The notes under the pieces: generated by a model
The model's database searches: none
Told to the model about the DNA's origin: nothing
The model's input: the letters and a program-made list of their open reading frames with translations, nothing else
Program-made: the position numbers and the translations under genes
Shown: positions 1 to 8,380 of the stretch, piece after piece
How the letters are laid out: each line of letters starts with the position of its first letter
Position numbering within the stretch: position 1 is the stretch's first letter
Source: a virus
Length of the DNA: 64,000 nucleotides
Direction: 5' to 3' (one strand)
Virus record (IMG/VR): IMGVR_UViG_3300020408_000003
Location: 1 to 64,000 of that record

Positions 1-699
1 TCCTTCTTTCACACTTTCATTTCTAGCTTTCTGATCATAATAATCTCTGTGTTTATTATGTGTGCGATCATATGCTGGTAACTTATCATAATCATGGCCG
101 TCTTTTGCTGCCATTCTTTTGGCTTTTTGTAAAAGATGATAACTGTCATCACCAGGAGTTCTACCAATCGATTCATTTGTGCTATTCATTTGCATTCTTC
201 TATCAATCTCTCTTTGAGCTCGATCTTTATCTCTTATATTCTTTCTTTGAGTAGATAATTTACGAGCTTGTCCTAAAGCAGTACTACGATTAGAGCCTGT
301 TACTTTAGATAAACTACCTATTCTTCGAGTTAAGCCTCCAGCTATATCTTCGTTTGCTTTTTTCATCATTTTCCTCATCTGATCTATTTTATCTTTTTCT
401 CCAGGCTTTAACAAATCATCTCTTTTCTTTTTGTTTATTCTTTCTATAGACTTAGCATATTCTGCAGAGCTTTCGTTTTTTTTCTGCATTAATCTATTTC
501 TTTTTTTAATATCTCTTTCTATATTCTTATCGGGATCGTAATCAGTACCTTGCTTTAGCGGTCCACGTTTAGCAGAAAGATAAGCGGCTATTGCTTGATC
601 ACGTCTTTCATCTTTAGAGCGTCCTTTAAATTGCTTAGCTTTAGAATCTTGAAAGTCTCTAATCCATGCGCCCATTCCGTCTTTTACTTTTAATGGCAT
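1..699 (-). CDS. Basic conserved phage protein, DUF5872-like (partial, C-terminus off the window)
   Basis: The reading frame starts with ATG at 699 behind a good ribosome-binding site (AGGAGAAAAAA) and stays open to base 1, so the C-terminus is missing. The N-terminus MPLKVKDGMGAWIRDF is followed by a stretch resembling the small basic phage proteins grouped as DUF5872. The visible 233 residues are rich in Lys, Arg, Asp and Gln and look largely helical. There are no membrane segments and no catalytic motif that I recognise. It is the last visible gene of the late operon starting near 4.6 kb, so a virion or head-associated role is possible but unproven. Confidence 0.75.
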   Translation of the reverse strand, partial: MPLKVKDGMGAWIRDFQDSKAKQFKGRSKDERRDQAIAAYLSAKRGPLKQGTDYDPDKNIERDIKKRNRLMQKKNESSAEYAKSIERINKKKRDDLLKPGEKDKIDQMRKMMKKANEDIAGGLTRRIGSLSKVTGSNRSTALGQARKLSTQRKNIRDKDRAQREIDRRMQMNSTNESIGRTPGDDSYHLLQKAKRMAAKDGHDYDKLPAYDRTHNKHRDYYDQKARNESVKEG

Positions 700-708
700 T
701 TTTTTCTC

Positions 709-948
709 CTAAGCTAAATCTTTATCGTGATTAAGACCACCGCGTTTTTTCTTTGTTATAAATGCATTAACTCTCGCATGTCCCCATTGAGATGGTGTAG
801 TTCCTGGTCTGTGACCAGTTTTCCAAGCAGCGACTCCGCGATTATACACTTTACGCAATGTGCTTGATGAAATTCCTGATTTTTTAGCTTTGTCTGCTAG
901 AGACTTGCCAGCTTTATCTTCTTCGATATATTTCTTAAAATTTTTCAT
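709..948 (-). CDS. Small basic protein, DUF5824-like, with internal-head-protein-like N-terminus
   Basis: This 79-residue protein begins MKNFKKYIEED. The rest contains a compact block (TLRKVYNRGVAAWKTGHRPG) typical of the DUF5824 family found in large marine phages. The first ten residues end in IEE, which fits the (I/L)xE site cut by T4-type prohead protease, so it may be packaged in the head (inference). Its start overlaps the stop of the upstream gene in an ATGA (948-945), implying translational coupling. Its biochemical function is unknown. Confidence 0.75.
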   Translation of the reverse strand: MKNFKKYIEEDKAGKSLADKAKKSGISSSTLRKVYNRGVAAWKTGHRPGTTPSQWGHARVNAFITKKKRGGLNHDKDLA

Positions 949-2177
949 CCTACTGAAGTCTCCCTATTTTTATTCATTGCATCTCTTAATCTAGCACGAT
1001 CCATTTCTCTATCGTGTCTTTTCTTTAGTATATTTTTTTGTCTTTTATGTCTGTCTTTTGTCATCTTTATATCTTCACCGTACATTGCTTTAAAAGCTTT
1101 TGTGTATTTGCTTTGAGGCATTGGTTTTTTTCGAGCAGCTTTATCCCCCGGTGCATCTGTATATGAACTTGGTTTATCATCAGGTTTTTTAGCATCCCTT
1201 TTAAATTTAGCATCACGAGCAGCTTTAGTAGCTTTTGATTTTATACCGGCATGATATACTGCAGGTTGAGAACCTTTTCTCTTTCTTATATCTGGATCTT
1301 GCCGAACCTCAGGTCCTTCATATATCTCATTATCAAGTGGATTCCATTCTTGTAAAGTCAAAGGTTCAATATCATGCAACCATTTTCGTAATTGATGGCC
1401 ATTTGAATTTTCTACTATAACATAGTTCGGTCCTTTTTTAATTATCCTTGTAACTTCATCATTTTCTTTTACGACTACGTGATCTCCAATTTTAAAAATC
1501 ATACCTTTTACATATGCCTCTCTGATGTCTGAAAGTTTTTCTAATTTAATTAAATTTTGGAATATCTTTTGCTCTTTTAAACCCATTCCCATTCTTACTG
1601 AATTATATAATCTTTTTGCTTCAGTATTAGACATGTTTCTTGGCAAACCCTGAGAAAATTTAGTAAAATCTTTTTGTTCTACTGCTTGACGCATTTTAGA
1701 TGCTGACATTCCAGTTGCACCATCGGCATCTGGATCTCTATCACCAGCCGATATGATGTTTATCTTTTCAAAGTTATAAAAACCGTGACGAGCTCTTTTA
1801 CCGTTATACTTGTTTAATAACACCTTAAACTCGTTAAGTCTATCAGATCCAACGACTAAAGAAACGTGTTTATAACCTTCATCGTATAATTTTGTCGCTA
1901 CATCAAAAACATTTTTAATCTTTTTATCTGCCATGATCTGACGCGCATGTTTCGGAAACATTTTTCTAGCGTACTTAATTTTTTCTACAAAAGATAACGG
2001 ATTTTTCTTTTTATCCTGTGATTGAGACAGATAAACTCGATAAGGATTTTTACCAGATTTTTCTGATAATGTCTTCATTAACTTTTCATGACCAATAGTA
2101 GGAGGGTTCATTCTACCAAACGTAAAATAAACTCCTTTACTTTCTTCAATTAAATATGATTTAAACGAATTTACCAC
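945..2177 (-). CDS. Nucleotidylyltransferase-like protein with possible capsid-targeting N-terminus
   Basis: 410 residues, starting with GTG at 2177 that overlaps the previous stop (TAGTG). Residues 16-165 look like the HxGH cytidylyl/adenylyltransferase fold. TIGH is at 27-30 after FGRMNPP, a GSDR motif is at about 110-113, and SASKMR at 158-163 resembles the ISSTxxR signature. Nicotinamide- or pantetheine-type adenylyltransferases are the nearest well-known relatives, but the substrate cannot be told. The C-terminal 200 residues are a basic, low-complexity extension. The N-terminus MVNSFKSYLIE ends in LIE, a plausible gp21 cleavage site. It sits in the late operon with other proteins carrying such leaders. 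Confidence 0.75.
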   Translation of the reverse strand: MVNSFKSYLIEESKGVYFTFGRMNPPTIGHEKLMKTLSEKSGKNPYRVYLSQSQDKKKNPLSFVEKIKYARKMFPKHARQIMADKKIKNVFDVATKLYDEGYKHVSLVVGSDRLNEFKVLLNKYNGKRARHGFYNFEKINIISAGDRDPDADGATGMSASKMRQAVEQKDFTKFSQGLPRNMSNTEAKRLYNSVRMGMGLKEQKIFQNLIKLEKLSDIREAYVKGMIFKIGDHVVVKENDEVTRIIKKGPNYVIVENSNGHQLRKWLHDIEPLTLQEWNPLDNEIYEGPEVRQDPDIRKRKGSQPAVYHAGIKSKATKAARDAKFKRDAKKPDDKPSSYTDAPGDKAARKKPMPQSKYTKAFKAMYGEDIKMTKDRHKRQKNILKKRHDREMDRARLRDAMNKNRETSVG

Positions 2178-2578
2178 TACATCTTCTTTCTTCTAATTTC
2201 TGCTTTTCTTTTCTTTGGCATTAATCTTCTTTGCATTACATCTAATCGTTTTTGAAAAGATGGTCTATCTAGTCTTTTTTCTATTGAAGCTTTTGCCACG
2301 TCAGATAGTTCTGATTTCTTACGTCCCTTTAATAATTTAGCTGCTATTGCTTTTCGCGCAGATCTTCTTGATCTTTTCTTTAAAACAGGATCACGTGCCA
2401 TTCTTCTTCTTGCTCTTTTACGTGCAAGTTTAAGAACGGTTTTACGTCTTTTTGCATCTCTGGCTTTTTTTCTACGACCAGAAATAGATAAGACTTCATC
2501 TAATGTTTGGGATTCTTCGAAGAGTTCAACGTCTTCTTGCGTAAAATTTTTAAATGATAGGGGCCTGTTGTCTGCCAT
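2177..2578 (-). CDS. Very basic small protein of unknown function
   Basis: This 133-residue protein is extremely rich in Arg and Lys (for example RRKKARDAKRRKTVLKLARK), with a short acidic N-terminal segment of about 28 residues. Such composition fits binding to nucleic acid inside a capsid or prohead core, but no family is recognised. LFE at residues 19-21 is a possible prohead-protease site. It lies between the ligase-like and nucleotidylyltransferase-like genes in the same late operon and its stop overlaps the next start. Confidence 0.65.
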   Translation of the reverse strand: MADNRPLSFKNFTQEDVELFEESQTLDEVLSISGRRKKARDAKRRKTVLKLARKRARRRMARDPVLKKRSRRSARKAIAAKLLKGRKKSELSDVAKASIEKRLDRPSFQKRLDVMQRRLMPKKRKAEIRRKKM

Positions 2579-2580
2579 CT

Positions 2581-3804
2581 TTATCTCCCTGGTTTATCCC
2601 ATCCCTTGATTATATTGGGTGAAAAGTTGGCGAATGAAAATTCCATTCGATCAACTATTTTCACTGCATCACCACCAAGTTTATCTATTGCTACATAACC
2701 TTCTTGACCTGTAGAACGATATCCTCTATTTGTTTTTAAAAATGTATTCGTTTTATTTAGTTTATTTAATATATTTATAAGTTTTAACTTCGCTAAAACG
2801 ATAACTTTTTGCAAATCAAACATTCTTTTTAAGCTTTTTTTATTGCCATCAGAGAAAAACGTTAAGATTTTTTGGAGCTTTGCTTTTTGGCCGGCTTGGC
2901 CTTTTTCTGTTTTCCTGGCTTGGATTTCTTTTTGATATTTTTGTTTGATCCAATTAATGAGCTTGGAAACATGATTACCTGTATTAACGACCACTTGACC
3001 TTTGCGTATATAACTATTATTGAATTGCTCAATGAGCTGAGCCAACTCACGATTATTTTCCAAAGTTTTAAGGGTAGTTGAACTAATTTGGTTAAATAAG
3101 AACCCAGCGTGACTAAGATATTCATTGACTTCCTCCGTATCTTTTTTCGTCATCGTATAGTTAGTCATATCTCTTAACATTGCGTCTTGAGAAAAAACAT
3201 TTACACTCTTTTTAAATTTTGTTATGTTTACACCATAAGATGCTTTCATCGTTTCAAAAGATCTACCGTTATATGTCGTGTGCCATACGATACCAATCTT
3301 TGCTTTTTTAATGGTTTTAGCCATTTCAGTATTGTTAGGTATAGCATACACGATCGTGTTTGGGTGAAACGTAACGTATTGTTTTCCTTTTATTTTAGAT
3401 ATTTTTAAATCTTGTTTTGAGAATAAAAAATCTCCTTGAACTACTCCTTTGATACCAAGTTCTGGTAAATACTTTAATGCATCTTTTAGCTTAACAGCCA
3501 AACTACCAGAAGCATCAGCATCAACGTCCGCAGCAGTATAATATACTTTCGGTGACTTATTGAAAATCCCTTTTTTCGCAACAAAGAAATTACCGTTTCT
3601 GGGATCAATACCAGCAAAAATAGCAGGAGCACCATCCCACTTAACACTAACTGACCCATCTTTCACACCTCCTAATGTATCTCTTAATGATCTAAGTGCA
3701 AGAATAGCTTCTCTCGTACCTTTCACTCCACCATAGAGAACCTTGTCCTCTATATGCGTCATATGAGTATTTTTTTGTTCAGTTATAAAATCTACAAAGT
3801 TCAT
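2581..3804 (-). CDS. Ligase-like covalent nucleotidyltransferase fold protein (DUF6267-like)
   Basis: 407 residues. Signatures of the DNA/RNA ligase and capping-enzyme superfamily can be traced. The motif I lysine sits in VKWDGAPA (K55), a motif III-like segment is VVQGDFLF (about 121-128), a motif IV-like QEGYVAID is at about 367-374, and a motif V-like AVKIVDR is at about 380-386. A separate OB-fold or DNA-binding module is not evident, so it may be a nucleotidyltransferase acting on an unknown end. It matches what I recall of DUF6267 proteins in marine myoviruses. The N-terminus MNFVDFITE ends in ITE, a T4-type prohead protease site. Its ATG overlaps the previous stop (ATGA). Confidence 0.7.
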   Translation of the reverse strand: MNFVDFITEQKNTHMTHIEDKVLYGGVKGTREAILALRSLRDTLGGVKDGSVSVKWDGAPAIFAGIDPRNGNFFVAKKGIFNKSPKVYYTAADVDADASGSLAVKLKDALKYLPELGIKGVVQGDFLFSKQDLKISKIKGKQYVTFHPNTIVYAIPNNTEMAKTIKKAKIGIVWHTTYNGRSFETMKASYGVNITKFKKSVNVFSQDAMLRDMTNYTMTKKDTEEVNEYLSHAGFLFNQISSTTLKTLENNRELAQLIEQFNNSYIRKGQVVVNTGNHVSKLINWIKQKYQKEIQARKTEKGQAGQKAKLQKILTFFSDGNKKSLKRMFDLQKVIVLAKLKLINILNKLNKTNTFLKTNRGYRSTGQEGYVAIDKLGGDAVKIVDRMEFSFANFSPNIIKGWDKPGR

Positions 3805-4616
3805 CCAATTTTTACTCTTGGTTTAATTGTTCCTTGTGTCACAACATCTATCGATATATCTGCAAGTTTAGGTTTCATGATTGCAGCTACTTCACCTATT
3901 CTTGAAGCGGGGGTAGTATTAATCATAAAGATAATTTTATTTTTTCCTAAATATTTTGCAGCTTCTTTTGCATAAGGTATTTCAACTTCTTTTTTCCACC
4001 TTGCCGCTAGCTTTCTATCTTTCATAATGGCTTTTATTTGACTACCATTTACTCCAGTTCTTTCTCTACCAAGTCTAGCAATTTTAGGATCTACATCTCT
4101 AATTTCTAACGCAGCTTTAACTTCTTTTGCTATAGGAACTGTACCACCTAATTTAAATCCTATAATTTCTTTTCCTCCACCGTCACCAGGTAAATTACCA
4201 GCTTTAACTTCATAATTCGTACCGCTAATAACGATGTCAACACCTGCGCTAGATCCACCGCCTAAATGCGCATTATCTAATAAAAAGAATAAAGTTGCTT
4301 CAGCTGGACCTACACCCTTTAAATTATAATTGTGCAAATTTCTAAAACTTTTAGCACTAATAGCTTTTAAGTTTTTAATTAATTTATTTAATTTAGTAAC
4401 ATTTGGCGGTCCAGATATTGTATTATCTAAATCAAATGCTGGAAACATATGTGTTCTAAATAAATGTTGTATTTCTTTTTTATATTTTAAACTAGTAAAA
4501 TCTCCGGATGAAAGATTAAAAGACGTTACTTTTTGTGCACGTTTTAAAAAATCTGCATCAAGATCGGATACATTTACTGCAGCCATCTCTGTGATATAAC
4601 TTTTAAACTTCATCAT
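3801..4616 (-). CDS. PD-(D/E)XK nuclease-like protein with possible capsid-targeting N-terminus
   Basis: 271 residues; first gene after the late promoter at 4646-4653. The segment GVDIVISGTNYEVKAG (D127, E136, K138), preceded by E106 and a glycine-rich loop, fits the D-(x8)-ExK active-site pattern of PD-(D/E)XK nucleases, although the match is by eye. The N-terminus MMKFKSYITE ends in ITE, resembling the leaders that target T4 internal proteins to the head and are cut by gp21. Two ATG codons are adjacent (4616 and 4613); either may be used, with AGGTAG upstream. If the leader is real, this would be a nuclease-like protein carried in the virion. Confidence 0.65.
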   Translation of the reverse strand: MMKFKSYITEMAAVNVSDLDADFLKRAQKVTSFNLSSGDFTSLKYKKEIQHLFRTHMFPAFDLDNTISGPPNVTKLNKLIKNLKAISAKSFRNLHNYNLKGVGPAEATLFFLLDNAHLGGGSSAGVDIVISGTNYEVKAGNLPGDGGGKEIIGFKLGGTVPIAKEVKAALEIRDVDPKIARLGRERTGVNGSQIKAIMKDRKLAARWKKEVEIPYAKEAAKYLGKNKIIFMINTTPASRIGEVAAIMKPKLADISIDVVTQGTIKPRVKIG

Positions 4617-4645
4617 AGTTCTACCTTTTGTTTATGTTATACCTT

Positions 4646-4653
4646 TATTTATA
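4646..4653 (-). promoter_or_regulatory. Late promoter TATAAATA, with an early-type -35 also present
   Basis: The minus strand reads TATAAATA 29 nt upstream of the 4616 start, the T4-type gp55-dependent late element. TTTACA at 4671-4676 lies 17 nt upstream of TATAAA, so the same site could also act as a host sigma-70-type promoter. Confidence 0.7.
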
Positions 4654-4676
4654 TCATAAATTTTTTTAATTGTAAA

Positions 4677-4701
4677 CAAAAAAAAGGGACCATACGGTCC
4701 C
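4677..4701 (-). terminator. Intrinsic terminator
   Basis: Minus strand GGGACC-GTAT-GGTCCC followed by a run of eight T. It ends the transcription unit that finishes with the small gene at 4727 and insulates it from the late promoter just beyond. Confidence 0.8.
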
Positions 4702-4726
4702 GAGGTAGTATCAAAACAAAGGAGAA

Positions 4727-4891
4727 TTATTTTTGTTTTTGTTTATTAAATGAATTATTCCACAACTTTAAACCGTATTTTTTTCTCTTTTCTACCTCAA
4801 TTGGATGATTAGCTTCATACGTTTTTTGTCTCGTATGAAGCTGATTTTCTTTTATCCAATCGGCAATTTGTTCGCGAGTATGTTTTTTCAT
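4727..4891 (-). CDS. Small hydrophilic protein of unknown function
   Basis: I place the start at ATG 4891, giving 54 residues (MKKHTREQIADWIKEN...), because it overlaps the stop of the upstream 35-residue ORF as ATGA. A longer in-frame start at 4918 would run back through that gene. It is charged and helical, with no recognised domain. It is the last gene before the terminator. Confidence 0.55.
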   Translation of the reverse strand: MKKHTREQIADWIKENQLHTRQKTYEANHPIEVEKRKKYGLKLWNNSFNKQKQK

Positions 4892-4995
4892 GACACCTGA
4901 ACTGCTATGTAAATACATAACGCTAGTATCGTCAATTTACCATAATCTAAATCCCATTTGGTACCTTCACCAAAGTTTTTTTCAAATTTTTTCAT
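4888..4995 (-). CDS. Tiny membrane protein (35 aa)
   Basis: ATG at 4995 overlaps the stop of the DUF932 gene (ATGA), and its own stop overlaps the next start (ATGA at 4891-4888). The product has a charged N-terminal half (MKKFEKNFGEG) and a hydrophobic helix (LTILALCIYIAVQV) at its C-terminus. The double stop-start overlap and the clean topology support a real gene of unknown function. Confidence 0.5.
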   Translation of the reverse strand: MKKFEKNFGEGTKWDLDYGKLTILALCIYIAVQVS

Positions 4996-5948
4996 GATGC
5001 CTCCGCAAATTCGAGAGCAGATTTAATGGCATCACGCTTTCTAACTTGATTATATCCATACCAAGAAGAATAAAGTCTGTTATCTTCATTACGACCTTGT
5101 AAATGATCGGTAACGTAAGTTACACTGTTAAAAGCTTGCCACCAACTTCCTTCTGCAAAGTTTGAACCTGGCTGAGTTTCAAGAGCATCGTAACAAAGAC
5201 GTGCATTTCTTGATAAAGTATCGATAGCAAGTTTTTTACCTTGTGTTTTCTTATCAGCAGTTCTTGGAAATACTGTGTTATAATACTCAATAAGAGCTTC
5301 AGCTGTATATCTTTTCTTTCCAAGAAATTCAGCCATTTCTTTATAACTATTAAGCTTTTCAGAAGCAATACCAAGTGCTTCTTTTACACTATCAGGATTA
5401 AACTGAGTTCTGTGTGTAACTTTAACAGCTTTATCTGCTTTCATTTCCAATGAAAGTGATAACGTATTATTGCATACAACACGAATTGGTGTAAATCTAA
5501 TATCTATTGATTTACCATACTGATGAGGATTTGAAAAAAGTAAATATGAATCGACTTTATCTCCGCCAAAAAGTTCAAATGAATCCTTAACTTTTGCTAA
5601 AGCCCAAACCATTTGACCACCTTTAAGTGATCCAGCAGTATGCATTTCCATATTACCGGCAAGTACATACTCACCGAAAAAATTAAATGCTTCTTCATTC
5701 TGAACTGGTGTCCAATTTTCACCGACATTAGTTAAAATTTTTCCATCAGTACTTCTTACTAATGATTTTTGACCAGTCGGTATCAATTCACCGTTGAATT
5801 GAATGTATGATTGAACTTCTTCAACTTTCCAATCGAGGCCAGCTTTTTCCATCATCATAGTCGGTGATAGATCGTTTGATACAGGTGTTCCAAGACCATG
5901 CCATGGAACTTCACCTGCGTATGCCATTGTTTCAACTTGATGTGCCAT
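4992..5948 (-). CDS. DUF932 family protein (phage/plasmid-like protein)
   Basis: 318 residues. The opening MAHQVETMAYAGEVPWHGLG is the hallmark start of the DUF932 / TIGR03299 family, widespread in phages and plasmids, with no settled function. The length is normal for the family. The start follows an AGGAGAA site (ATTTAAATAATGG). It heads a short coupled operon (DUF932, 35-aa membrane protein, 54-aa protein) downstream of the 6229 gene. Confidence 0.85.
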   Translation of the reverse strand: MAHQVETMAYAGEVPWHGLGTPVSNDLSPTMMMEKAGLDWKVEEVQSYIQFNGELIPTGQKSLVRSTDGKILTNVGENWTPVQNEEAFNFFGEYVLAGNMEMHTAGSLKGGQMVWALAKVKDSFELFGGDKVDSYLLFSNPHQYGKSIDIRFTPIRVVCNNTLSLSLEMKADKAVKVTHRTQFNPDSVKEALGIASEKLNSYKEMAEFLGKKRYTAEALIEYYNTVFPRTADKKTQGKKLAIDTLSRNARLCYDALETQPGSNFAEGSWWQAFNSVTYVTDHLQGRNEDNRLYSSWYGYNQVRKRDAIKSALEFAEAS

Positions 5949-5962
5949 TATTTAAATTCTCC

Positions 5963-6229
5963 TTATATAGCAGTTAATAATGAAGGTGAAACTTTCCAGT
6001 TACCAATATTAGTAGCAACGACTACAGTTTTAAGATTAACTTTTTTTACAAGACCTTCGATGAAACTGCCTCTTCTATTTTCGAAAGAAACTTTGTCACC
6101 GACTGCAAATTCTCTTGCAGCTTTATATTGGAATTCACTTTGCTTTGCTTTTATCATTGTTATGATAGCATTAATTTCGTCACGATTACAAGTGTTGATT
6201 ATACCTTGAACATTATCTAATTTATTCAT
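5963..6229 (-). CDS. Small protein with KOW/SH3-like C-terminal half
   Basis: 88 residues. An N-terminal helical half is followed by a beta-rich segment (AVGDKVSFENRRG...GLVKKVNLKTVVV) that resembles the KOW or SH3-like barrels seen in RNA- or ribosome-binding proteins. This is a by-eye resemblance. It is the first gene after the promoter at 6267-6295, one of three operons that share a repeated leader, so early expression is likely. Confidence 0.65.
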   Translation of the reverse strand: MNKLDNVQGIINTCNRDEINAIITMIKAKQSEFQYKAAREFAVGDKVSFENRRGSFIEGLVKKVNLKTVVVATNIGNWKVSPSLLTAI

Positions 6230-6266
6230 TATTAAATTTTCCTCATTTTAATTTGCTTATAGATAT

Positions 6267-6295
6267 AATATAATATGTTTAGGATGAAATGTAAA
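6267..6295 (-). promoter_or_regulatory. Early-type promoter, copy A of a repeated leader
   Basis: Minus strand TTTACA (6295-6290), 17-nt spacer, TATATT (6272-6267). The upstream flank is a T/A-rich tract. The same arrangement recurs at 17512-17539 and 30450-30477. Confidence 0.7.
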
Positions 6296-6354
6296 CCCTT
6301 TTTTTAAAATAATTTAAATTTTTATTTATATGTAACATAAATGATACAATATTG

Positions 6355-7839
6355 TTACAATCTTTTTGGTTCCATTTCTAAAGACTTTCCACTGTAACCC
6401 CAAAATTCATTATAAGATTTCGAAATTTTTACTTTATTATTTTTCTTAAAGTATTTTTTAATAACTTTACTGTGAACATCCATTGGCATTTTAAAACCTA
6501 GTTTATTGACGTGTTCTTTTAGTCTTTCTCGCCTTTGCATTCTTTCTTCGAAAGTACTATTTTCATTATACCAGTCATTTCTTTGATTATATTTTATATT
6601 TAGTTCTTCTTGCATGTGCCATACAGGAGCGTGTGGCATAAAAATAAATGTTCCTCCAAGAATAACTGTATGAAATACATCTTTGTGTTTCTGATGTTTA
6701 GTAAAAAAATTTAAAGTTTCTTGAAAATCTTTTTCTGTTTCAGTTGGATAACCTACCATCATGAGTGCAGTAATTCCAAGCTTATACCGATAACTCATTT
6801 CTACGTAATGATCTAAATCTTCATTACTAAATTTTTTATCCATATGGTCGCGTACACTTTCAGAACCCGATTCTATTCCTAAATCTTGAGATAATATTCC
6901 AGCTTTAGCCATTTTTTCAAAATACCAAGGTGGACATTGTCTTTTTGGTCTAACTATACACTGTCCTGCAAATTGCATATCTTCTCGTAACATTCCCTCT
7001 TCTTTATATCTAATTATTTCATCTAAAAATATATGAAATTCTCTCATGGCTCCATTAAATAAACTATCTGCCCATCTCATTACATTCACTGTTGGATGTC
7101 TTAAAGATTGATGTACAACTTCTTCGGCCATGAGTTTTCCAGATCTAAATTTAAATTTAGGAGCCATTGCGTGAATATCACAGAAAGTGCAATTTCTTAC
7201 ACAACCTCGAGATGATGCCATATATAATACACTTCCATTAGAAGAATATTCTTTTAAACTTAAATCTGTATAATCTGGGAATGGATATTTGTCTAAGTTT
7301 TGCAATTGTTTAAAATTTTTAGTATCAATACCCGGACCTGAAGTTTTACCTTTTAATAATTCAATTAAAGATTCTTCTGCTTCTCCGTATATTACATGAT
7401 CTACCATTTTAATGATAGGTGTTTCTGAATGAAATAACATGCATGAAGGACCACCGAGTACAAACTTTCCTTTATAACCAAGTTCTTTAAAAGCTTTTAT
7501 TAATAAAATAGATGGAGCTTGTGATGTAGTAGAAAACTGCGTAATACCTATCCATTTAGGATTATGTTTTAAAACATCTTTTGCAAAAGAGAAAGTTGGT
7601 TCTTTTAATTTTGTGCCATAATCTTCTATTAGTAAATCTAAATCTAACCAGCAAGGATGTTCATCGCCCCACCATAATTCATGACAATCTCCCATTCGGT
7701 TATAGAGATAGATATTAAAATCCATATAAACCGAAGAAAAACCATTTTCTCTTAGTTGTGATTTCAATAAAGCAGGTCCAACAATAGGCATATTAGGATC
7801 TAATTTTGGTACAGTTATAAAAATAATGTCTTTATTCAT
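6355..7839 (-). CDS. Radical SAM protein with N-terminal B12-binding-like domain
   Basis: 494 residues. The N-terminal 180 residues have the Rossmann-like layout of cobalamin-binding radical SAM proteins (GITQFSTTS, FVLGGPS, YGEAEESL), without an obvious DxHxxG motif. The cluster motif RGCVRNCTFC (C213, C217, C220) would bind the 4Fe-4S cluster and SAM. The region around GIESGSESVRDHMDK is typical of the radical SAM barrel. The substrate is unknown. It is the last gene of the 6.3-14.3 kb island and overlaps the SDR gene start by 8 nt, implying co-expression. Phage-encoded radical SAM enzymes of this size are accessory, not core T4 functions. Confidence 0.8.
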   Translation of the reverse strand: MNKDIIFITVPKLDPNMPIVGPALLKSQLRENGFSSVYMDFNIYLYNRMGDCHELWWGDEHPCWLDLDLLIEDYGTKLKEPTFSFAKDVLKHNPKWIGITQFSTTSQAPSILLIKAFKELGYKGKFVLGGPSCMLFHSETPIIKMVDHVIYGEAEESLIELLKGKTSGPGIDTKNFKQLQNLDKYPFPDYTDLSLKEYSSNGSVLYMASSRGCVRNCTFCDIHAMAPKFKFRSGKLMAEEVVHQSLRHPTVNVMRWADSLFNGAMREFHIFLDEIIRYKEEGMLREDMQFAGQCIVRPKRQCPPWYFEKMAKAGILSQDLGIESGSESVRDHMDKKFSNEDLDHYVEMSYRYKLGITALMMVGYPTETEKDFQETLNFFTKHQKHKDVFHTVILGGTFIFMPHAPVWHMQEELNIKYNQRNDWYNENSTFEERMQRRERLKEHVNKLGFKMPMDVHSKVIKKYFKKNNKVKISKSYNEFWGYSGKSLEMEPKRL

Positions 7840-8380
7840 AAGCCCTGATTAACATATTGTTTATTAAAAACCCATCACGCGCTGCATTTATTATATGATT
7901 TGTACTTATACAAACTTGCTTTAAACTAACATAATTTTTCGGTTTATATTCTTTTAAAATTTTATCGGTACCAACATATCCAAACTTTATACTTGAAACC
8001 ATTGGTCCTTTAGGAATGTATTGCAATTGGTAGATGGCTTTATCCAACGCAGCTTTTGCAGCTTGATATGGCCATACTTTTCTTGTATTTTCATCTACAG
8101 TATTTGAACTTATATTTATAATCAATTGATCAGCATTCATTCTATCGTAAACCTCATAAAGAATTTCTGTTTGTACCCACATATGATCCGGATATTTTGG
8201 ATCATCATACATAAAAGCATTGTTGATAAATACAGAACATTCATTTAAATGTTGATACATTTTAAGTCTATCATATTTTTCTGTTAAATTATATCCATTT
8301 GATCTACTAAATCCTTTATCACCAAAAGCCTCAAAAAGAGCTTTACCTATTCCATTTGTATGGCCTGTAATAAAAATCAT
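7832..8380 (-). CDS. Short-chain dehydrogenase/reductase-like protein
   Basis: 182 residues, short for an SDR (usually about 250). The nucleotide-binding TGHTNGIGKALFE lies at the N-terminus, an NNA segment follows (VFINNAFM), and the YxxxK catalytic pair is in PYQAAKAAL. It probably reduces or oxidises an intermediate of the surrounding island. The shortened C-terminus means less of a substrate-binding lobe. It overlaps both neighbours (ATGA-type with the GNAT gene). Confidence 0.75.
   Translation of the reverse strand: MIFITGHTNGIGKALFEAFGDKGFSRSNGYNLTEKYDRLKMYQHLNECSVFINNAFMYDDPKYPDHMWVQTEILYEVYDRMNADQLIINISSNTVDENTRKVWPYQAAKAALDKAIYQLQYIPKGPMVSSIKFGYVGTDKILKEYKPKNYVSLKQVCISTNHIINAARDGFLINNMLIRAYE

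Noticed and set aside
60-254. Plus-strand frame opposite the left-edge gene
   Set aside because: The minus strand frame is open from 699 to base 1 with a strong start and a recognised family; the plus-strand product is a Phe/Leu-rich shadow.
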